Assembly (NCBI GenBank): GCA_029975275.1
Contig: JARKPN010000096.1
Location: 1-64,000 of the forward strand
DNA length: 64,000 nucleotides
Origin: Geobacteraceae bacterium
GTDB lineage: Bacteria; Desulfobacterota; Desulfuromonadia; Geobacterales; Geobacteraceae
Direction of reading: 5' to 3'
The position numbers were made by a program, and so were the translations under genes. Under the pieces are notes generated by a model. It had not been told where the DNA came from. It saw only the letters and a list, made by a program, of their open reading frames with translations, and did not search any database. Of this stretch, positions 57,630 to 64,000 are shown piece by piece (the stretch's first letter is position 1; each line of letters starts with the position of its first letter).

Positions 57630-58899
57630 ATCTGCCCAGCGCCTTCTTGCCGATGTCGGTCCGGTAATGGACCCCTTTCCAGCTGATGGCGGCCACCCCG
57701 GCGTAGGCCCGGTCGATGGCCTCTTTCACCGTGTCCCCCAAGGCGGTGACCCCCAGGACCCGTCCGCCGTTGGTGACGAATCTGCCCTCCTTTTCCGCGG
57801 TCCCGGCATGGAACACGAACAGTTCCTCCATCCCGGCGGTCGTGTCGAGACCGGTGATCTCGTCACCCTTCGAGTAGTCGCCGGGATAGCCGCAGGCGGC
57901 CATGACCACACAGACCGCGGCCTTGTCGTGCCACTCCAGCTGGACGGAGGAGATGTCCCCCTCGGCGGTGGCCAGCAGCACCGGCACGATGTCCGACTTC
58001 AGTCGCATCAGGAGCGGCTGGCACTCGGGGTCGCCGAAACGGGCGTTGAACTCCAGTGTCCTGATTTTGTCACCGTCGATCATCAGCCCGGCATAGAGGA
58101 CCCCCCGGTAGGGGCGTCCCTCGGCGGCCATGCCGTCCACCGTGCGCCGCATGACCTCTTCCATGACCTTGTCGTGGATGACCGGGGTCACCACCGGGGC
58201 CGGGGAATAGGCGCCCATGCCGCCGGTGTTGGGGCCGGTGTCGTTGTCGAACACCGCCTTGTGGTCCTGGGCGCTGGCCAGGGGGACGATGTTCCTGCCG
58301 TCGGTGAAGGCCAGGAACGACGCCTCCTCGCCCCTCAGGAACTCCTCGATGACCACCCGCGAGCCGGCCGCGCCGAAGGCGTTGCCCGAGAGCATGTCGG
58401 TGACCGTCGCGACGGCCTCGTCACGGGTCTGGGCGATGATTACCCCCTTGCCCGCCGCAAGGCCGTCGGCCTTGATCACCACCGGAAGGCCCAGGGTGTC
58501 GAGAAAGGAAATTGCCGGCCCGATCTCGCTGAAGACCTGGTAAGCGGCCGTCGGGACCCCGTACTTCTTCATCAGGTCCTTGGCGAACGCCTTGCTCGCC
58601 TCGATGAAGGCCGCGTTTTTCCGGGCGCCAAAGACCTTCAGGCCGTGCTCCTCGAACAGGTCCACGATGCCGAGGGAGAGGGGGAGCTCAGGCCCCACCA
58701 CGGTCAGGCCGATCCCCTCCCGCAGGGCGAACCCCAGCAGGCCGGGGAGGTCGTCCACCTTGAGCGGCACGCTCTCCGCAATCCGGCCGATGCCCGGGTT
58801 GCCCGGGGCGCAGTAGACCTTCTCCACCAGCGGTGACTGGGCTATCTTCCATACCAGCGCGTGCTCGCGGCCGCCGCTGCCGATGACAAGTACTTTCAT
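57628..58899 (-). CDS. purD: Phosphoribosylamine-glycine ligase (GAR synthetase)
   Basis: The 423-residue ATP-grasp enzyme makes GAR in purine synthesis. It begins MKVLVIGSGGREHALVWKIA, the conserved N-terminal block, and has the ATP-grasp lid VVIKADGLAAGKGVIIA and the metal-binding LEFNARFGDPECQ. Length is standard. GGAG precedes the ATG at 58899. It lies between purH and purE on the minus strand, in the usual de novo purine order. Confidence 0.95.
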   Translation of the reverse strand: MKVLVIGSGGREHALVWKIAQSPLVEKVYCAPGNPGIGRIAESVPLKVDDLPGLLGFALREGIGLTVVGPELPLSLGIVDLFEEHGLKVFGARKNAAFIEASKAFAKDLMKKYGVPTAAYQVFSEIGPAISFLDTLGLPVVIKADGLAAGKGVIIAQTRDEAVATVTDMLSGNAFGAAGSRVVIEEFLRGEEASFLAFTDGRNIVPLASAQDHKAVFDNDTGPNTGGMGAYSPAPVVTPVIHDKVMEEVMRRTVDGMAAEGRPYRGVLYAGLMIDGDKIRTLEFNARFGDPECQPLLMRLKSDIVPVLLATAEGDISSVQLEWHDKAAVCVVMAACGYPGDYSKGDEITGLDTTAGMEELFVFHAGTAEKEGRFVTNGGRVLGVTALGDTVKEAIDRAYAGVAAISWKGVHYRTDIGKKALGR

Positions 58900-59055
58900 A
58901 TGAGTTCTCCTGCGTCAGTGAGCCTGTTCATACCCCCCGCCCCCTCTTATCTGTATTTCCATCATTGCGTCCTTCCCCTTACGTTGAGAACAGGAGGGGT
59001 TATCCGGTGTCTACGGGCGACAAGTACCCACCAGTATTGATGTTGCCCATTGTGC

Positions 59056-60621
<1,566 letters not shown>

Positions 60622-60665
60622 GTTTTTTCTCCTTCTTTTAAAAAACCCGCATTACCGCGGAGAGC

Positions 60666-60814
60666 GCAGAGGACGCAGAGAGAATCAAAAAAGTGAGTAA
60701 ACCTCGAATGATTCGGAACCTCAATCATTCTCCTGCCACTTGTCGAGGAGGGCTCATTTTTAGATGCCGATGCAAGAGATTCTCTAGTTTTCAAAAAACT
60801 CTGCGTCCTCTGCG
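60666..60814. repeat. Inverted-repeat element with CGCAGAGGACGCAGAG ends
   Basis: CGCAGAGGACGCAGAG at 60666-60681 and its exact reverse complement at 60799-60814 flank about 117 nt without a gene. The ends match a GC-rich repeat I recall as frequent in many bacterial genomes. It occupies most of the gap between the ASKHA gene and purH. Confidence 0.65.
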
Positions 60815-60853
60815 GTGAAGAGGCCTGGTTGTCTTTGTCTGGTTACTCCTGGG

Positions 60854-62137
60854 TCATTCCCCCGGAAAATCCATCTGTTCGAGAAAATGCCGCTCGAATG
60901 CCGGGGTGCCGGAGAGGGGGATCACCCTGATCTGCCGGGCCAGTCCGTCCACCGTGGCCGGGCCGTCCGGTCTGCGGAGTGCCCGTTCGACTCCGGCGAG
61001 GGCGCCCTCACGGGTAAAAACGCAAATATCTACCATGTTTCCGGAGAAAATTCCAACGTTTTTTAACCATTCGGGCGACAGGACCGCGCCGAAGGAACCG
61101 GTGACGATCACGTGCTCCAGATCGTGCGTCGAGATCCCGGCATGACTGAACAGCACCTCCATCCCGGCCCGGACCGCCGCCTTGGCCAGTTGCACCTGGC
61201 GGATGTCCTCCTGGGAGAGGTGGACCGTCCGGGTGGCGTCCCGGTGGAGGATGAATGACCTGGAACCGTTGATCTCCGTCACCCGGTTCGCCAGGTTGGA
61301 GTCGATCTCCCCGGCTGGCCGGATCCGGCCGCTCCGGTCCAGGACCCCGTTCCGGAGCATCTCCGAGACCGCTTCCAGCACCCCGGAGCCGCAGACCCCG
61401 ACCGGCGGCGCGCCGCCGATGGTGGAGAGGGAGATCCGCCCTCCCGACAGCCGCACCCGCTCGATGGCGCCGGGGAGGGCCGGCATGCCGCAGGCCAGGT
61501 TCCCCCCCTCGAAGGCCGGTCCCGCGGCCGCCGAGGTGGCCAGAAACCGGTCCCCGGTCGACAGGGCGATCTCGCCGTTGGTTCCCAGGTCAAGAAAAAG
61601 CGAGTGAAGAGTGAAGAGTGAAGAGTGAAGAAAGTTCAAATCTTCGCATCCGTGCAGGAAGGCCACCAGGTCGCCGCCGACGAAGCCGCCGGGGAGGGGG
61701 AAGACGAAGGCGTCCAGGTCGCCGCGGCACCAGCCAAGCGTAGAGGTCCGCGTCCGTCGGCCCTCGGAGAACAGGGGCCGGAAGGGGAGATGCGCCAGTG
61801 AGTCCACCGGAAGCCCCAGCAGCAGGTGCTCCATGGCGGGGTTGCCGGCCAGGGCCACCAGCGCCGGCTCCACGTGGGCAACGCCCGCGGTCTCCAGCAG
61901 TTCCCCGGTCAGTTCCTCGCACGCCCGGTTTATCCGGCGGGACATCTCCCGGCGCCGTTCCTCCGAGCCGCAGGCCGTCTGGAGCCGCGTCACCACGTCG
62001 GTGCCGAATTCTCCCTGGGGATTGACCCGCCCGGCAAAGGCCAGGCGTTCGCCGCTCTCCCGCTTCAGCAGGGAGGCGGCCAGGGTGGTGGTCCCCACGT
62101 CCACGGCAACGGCAAGTCGTTCAGCGGATTTCAACAC
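60854..62137 (-). CDS. ASKHA-domain protein (RACo C-terminal / DUF4445 family)
   Basis: The 427-residue product corresponds to the ATPase part of reductive activators of corrinoid proteins, without the N-terminal 2Fe-2S ferredoxin domain. It starts [20 protein letters not shown] (ATPase phosphate loop) and has [30 protein letters not shown] and [18 protein letters not shown]. The start is GTG at 62137, 17 nt inside selD, so the two are coupled. An insert encoded by a tandem repeat ([12 protein letters not shown]) lies near residue 180. The substrate corrinoid protein is not in the window. Confidence 0.8.
   Translation of the reverse strand: MLKSAERLAVAVDVGTTTLAASLLKRESGERLAFAGRVNPQGEFGTDVVTRLQTACGSEERRREMSRRINRACEELTGELLETAGVAHVEPALVALAGNPAMEHLLLGLPVDSLAHLPFRPLFSEGRRTRTSTLGWCRGDLDAFVFPLPGGFVGGDLVAFLHGCEDLNFLHSSLFTLHSLFLDLGTNGEIALSTGDRFLATSAAAGPAFEGGNLACGMPALPGAIERVRLSGGRISLSTIGGAPPVGVCGSGVLEAVSEMLRNGVLDRSGRIRPAGEIDSNLANRVTEINGSRSFILHRDATRTVHLSQEDIRQVQLAKAAVRAGMEVLFSHAGISTHDLEHVIVTGSFGAVLSPEWLKNVGIFSGNMVDICVFTREGALAGVERALRRPDGPATVDGLARQIRVIPLSGTPAFERHFLEQMDFPGE
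61603..61630. repeat. AGTGAAG tandem repeat inside the ASKHA gene
   Basis: Three to four copies of AGTGAAG(A/G)... (GTGAAGAGTGAAGAGTGAAG) are read in frame on the minus strand as LFTLHS-type residues. It interrupts the conserved block between the glycine-rich loop and FLDLGTNGE. Confidence 0.7.
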
Positions 62138-63188
62138 TCTGTCCCCGGTCCGCCGTCACCTCGCCGATGGGGGCTGCGAAGCAGCCCTGGTCGGCGGCCC
62201 TGCAGAGGAAGCGTTCGGCGTCTTTCAGGGCCAGGGAGATCAGCAGCCCCCCCGAGGTCTGGGGGTCGAACAGTGGCAGCAGGTCGTCCGCCGGGGTCTG
62301 ATTCGGCGCCGCGGCAGCGGAAGGCCGGGCGTCCAGCAGGAGCCGCGAGTAATAGTCACGGTTCCGGTAGCAGCCGCCCGGGATCAGACCGTCCCGGATC
62401 AGGCCGGCGACCCCGGTCATGACCGGGACCCTGTCCAGCTCTAGGACCAGCGTGACCCCGGCCCCCCGGGCCATCTCAGAGGCGTGGCCGATGAGCCCGA
62501 AGCCGGTCACGTCGGTGCAGGCGCTCGCCCCCCACTCCAGCATCAGCCGCGCGGCCCGGTCGTTCAGGGTGGTCATCCAGCGGCAGGCCTCCTCCACCAG
62601 GTGGTCCGGGGCCATCCCGGCCTTGATCCCGGTGGAGACGATGCCGGTCCCGAGCGGCTTGGTCAGGATCAGGAGGTCGCCCGGCCGGGCCGTGGAATTC
62701 CGCACGACCCGGTCCGGATGGATGGTGCCGGTAACCGCCAGGCCGTACTTCAGCTCGTCGTCCTCCACGGTATGCCCCCCCACCAGGCAGGCGCCCGCCT
62801 CCAGTATCTTGGCCTGCCCGCCTGCCAGGATCTCCCGCAGCACCTCGGAGGGGATCGTGCAGGCCGGGTAGAAGACCAGGTTCATGGCGGTCACCGGCCT
62901 GCCACCCATGGCGAACACGTCCGAAAGGGCGTTGGCCGCGGCAATGGCCCCGAACATCCGGGGGTCGTCCACCAGCGGGGTGATGATGTCGGTGGTCTCC
63001 ACCAGGGCGCACTCGTCCCCAAGGCGGTATATCCCCGCATCATCAGAGGTCTCCGGACCCACCAGCAGGTTGGGGTCCTGCTCCCGCGGCAGTCCGGCCA
63101 GGGCTGCTTCCAGGCCCTCCGGGCCCAGCTTGGCGGCTCAACCGGCCGCTTTCACCATGTGGGTCAGTTTAATCTTGTTGTTCGTCAT
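62121..63188 (-). CDS. selD: Selenide, water dikinase with in-frame UGA (selenocysteine)
   Basis: The enzyme makes selenophosphate from selenide and ATP. The gene runs from ATG at 63188, and an in-frame TGA at 63140-63138 is codon 17, in the context KAAG[11 protein letters not shown], where the family has its catalytic Cys or Sec. Reading on gives a normal C-terminus ([50 protein letters not shown]), a 355-residue protein with Sec. A SECIS-like hairpin follows the TGA. A start after the TGA would drop the catalytic residue and Lys20. It overlaps the ASKHA gene. Confidence 0.93.
63110..63140 (-). promoter_or_regulatory. Bacterial SECIS element in selD
   Basis: Nine nucleotides after the UGA, CTGGGCC and GGCCTGG form a 7-bp stem (two G-U pairs) with loop CGGAG. 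The loop G residues lie about 18 nt from the UGA, within the spacing known for bacterial SECIS elements that recruit SelB. Confidence 0.8.
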
Positions 63189-63295
63189 TTGGTTGGTCCT
63201 GGTATTCCTTTAAATTTTCCCCGTAATCCATCTGCCCCTGTTTTATGTCTATTCATTCCTTGTCTACAATTCCCGGTTTCTTCCACCATTCCCTT

Positions 63296-63324
63296 TATCC
63301 CGCGCCTTGTGTCTTGAGCCCTTT
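63296..63324. repeat. Dispersed GCACAGGGCGCAAGG repeat, copy B (inverted)
   Basis: TATCCCGCGCCTTGTGTCTT followed by GAGCCCTTT, the reverse-complement relative of the element at 22768. It lies between alr and selD. Confidence 0.4.
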
Positions 63325-64000
63325 ACCCGTTTATGTACACCCGCGGGACCCGCTTGCTGATGCCGCAGAAGATCTCGTAGGGTATGGTGCCGGAGCGCTT
63401 GGCCAGTTCCTCGGCCCGGATGCAGTTCCCGGCGTCGTCGGAGCCGAGCAGGGTGACCTGGTCACCCACCCCCACCGCGGGGATGTCGGTAACATCCAGC
63501 ATGATCCAGTCCATGCAGACCGTCCCCGCCACCCTGGCCCGCATCCCCCGCACCAGCGCCTCGCCCCGGTTGCTCAGAGCGCGGCAGTAGCCGTCCGCGT
63601 ACCCCACCGGAACGCTGGCCACCAGGGTCCTCCGGCCGGAGACGAAGGTGCGGGCGTAGCTGACGCTCTTTCCCGGCTCGATCCATTTCAGCATGGCGAT
63701 GCGGCTGGTGAGCCGCATCACCGGCCTGAGGGTCATCTTCCCCTCGAAACCGGATGAAGGGAGCGCGCCGTACAGGGCGATGCCCGGCCGCACCATGTTA
63801 CAGAAGGGGAGATCCAGGCTGAAGGCGGCGGCGCTGTTGGAGAGATGGATGTAGAGGGGTGAGAACCCTTCCCGGAGGGCCGTGCCGACCACGTCGGCGA
63901 ACAGCTCGCTCTGGGTCTCGGTGAATCGCCTGCCGTCCTCGCCCAATTCGTCGGCCGAGGCGAAGTGGGAGATGATTCCCTCCAGTTCCAGGTTGCGCAG
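63323..64000 (-). CDS. alr: Alanine racemase, 5' end outside the window
   Basis: The minus strand reads open from the window edge to a stop at 63323, giving the C-terminal 225 residues. It has the barrel end ([26 protein letters not shown]) and the C-terminal domain with [20 protein letters not shown], which carries the catalytic Tyr265-type residue, then [26 protein letters not shown] and [16 protein letters not shown]. The enzyme makes D-alanine for peptidoglycan using pyridoxal phosphate; the PLP lysine lies outside the window. selD follows after about 130 nt. Confidence 0.95.
   Translation of the reverse strand: MRNLELEGIISHFASADELGEDGRRFTETQSELFADVVGTALREGFSPLYIHLSNSAAAFSLDLPFCNMVRPGIALYGALPSSGFEGKMTLRPVMRLTSRIAMLKWIEPGKSVSYARTFVSGRRTLVASVPVGYADGYCRALSNRGEALVRGMRARVAGTVCMDWIMLDVTDIPAVGVGDQVTLLGSDDAGNCIRAEELAKRSGTIPYEIFCGISKRVPRVYING

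Noticed and set aside
60622-60853. ZTP (pfl) riboswitch before purH
   Set aside because: The conserved CCGCC(U)GGGCA-type core was not found on the minus strand.
62121-63062. selD as an N-terminally truncated gene or pseudogene
   Set aside because: Reading through the TGA restores a normal SelD start with the active-site residue and a SECIS hairpin, so selenocysteine is the better explanation.

Overview
The window looks like chromosomal DNA of a Geobacter-type bacterium (Desulfuromonadota, formerly Deltaproteobacteria). This is an inference. It rests on a high-GC backbone, many two-component, sigma-54 and c-di-GMP regulators, a selenocysteine-containing SelD, a polysaccharide operon of Wza/Wzc/PHP-phosphatase type, a four-helix-bundle gene, and short AT-rich dispersed repeats lying against gene ends. 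No rRNA, tRNA, CRISPR array or complete insertion sequence was recognised.

Positions 1-10,700 (all minus strand) hold a visibly AT-rich surface-polysaccharide cluster: a radical SAM gene cut by the window edge, five family-4 glycosyltransferases, a methyltransferase, a hexapeptide acyltransferase, a Wzy-like polymerase and a Wzx flippase. From 10,870 to 12,300 lies a scar of toxin-antitoxin genes: one intact pair, one antitoxin whose ParE-like toxin is frameshifted and truncated, and the tail of a PIN-domain toxin. From 12,400 to 19,800 are the GC-rich polysaccharide genes: UDP-sugar dehydrogenase, Gmd, PHP-type tyrosine phosphatase, a four-helix-bundle protein, the Wzc tyrosine kinase and the Wza export lipoprotein. 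Together these make precursors, assemble repeat units, flip, polymerise and export them under tyrosine-phosphorylation control.

From 20,000 to 40,500 is mostly housekeeping: RNA modification (RluA-type, TadA, RsmB), RecC without RecB or RecD, HtpX, Rpe, a REC-GGDEF protein, a barrel-only Omp85 protein, glucan phosphorylase and a sigma-54 two-component pair. From 40,560 to 45,100 is a magnesium locus: a MITE-like element, a sigma-70 promoter, an M-box riboswitch with a terminator, an MgtA P-type ATPase, and a PTS-IIA-like gene 2 nt downstream of it.

From 45,100 to 56,700 come a monooxygenase-like protein, an M20 amidohydrolase, a SYLF protein, a GT2 transferase, a beta-barrel protein, a purine permease, and an operon of adenine deaminase, an unknown protein and an RsbV/RsbW/RsbU partner-switch set, then a rhomboid protease. 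From 57,000 to the end (minus strand) are purE, purD, purH, an ASKHA-domain protein, selD and alr (cut by the edge). selD has an in-frame UGA at codon 17, followed by a bacterial SECIS-like hairpin, so an ordinary ORF caller would truncate it.
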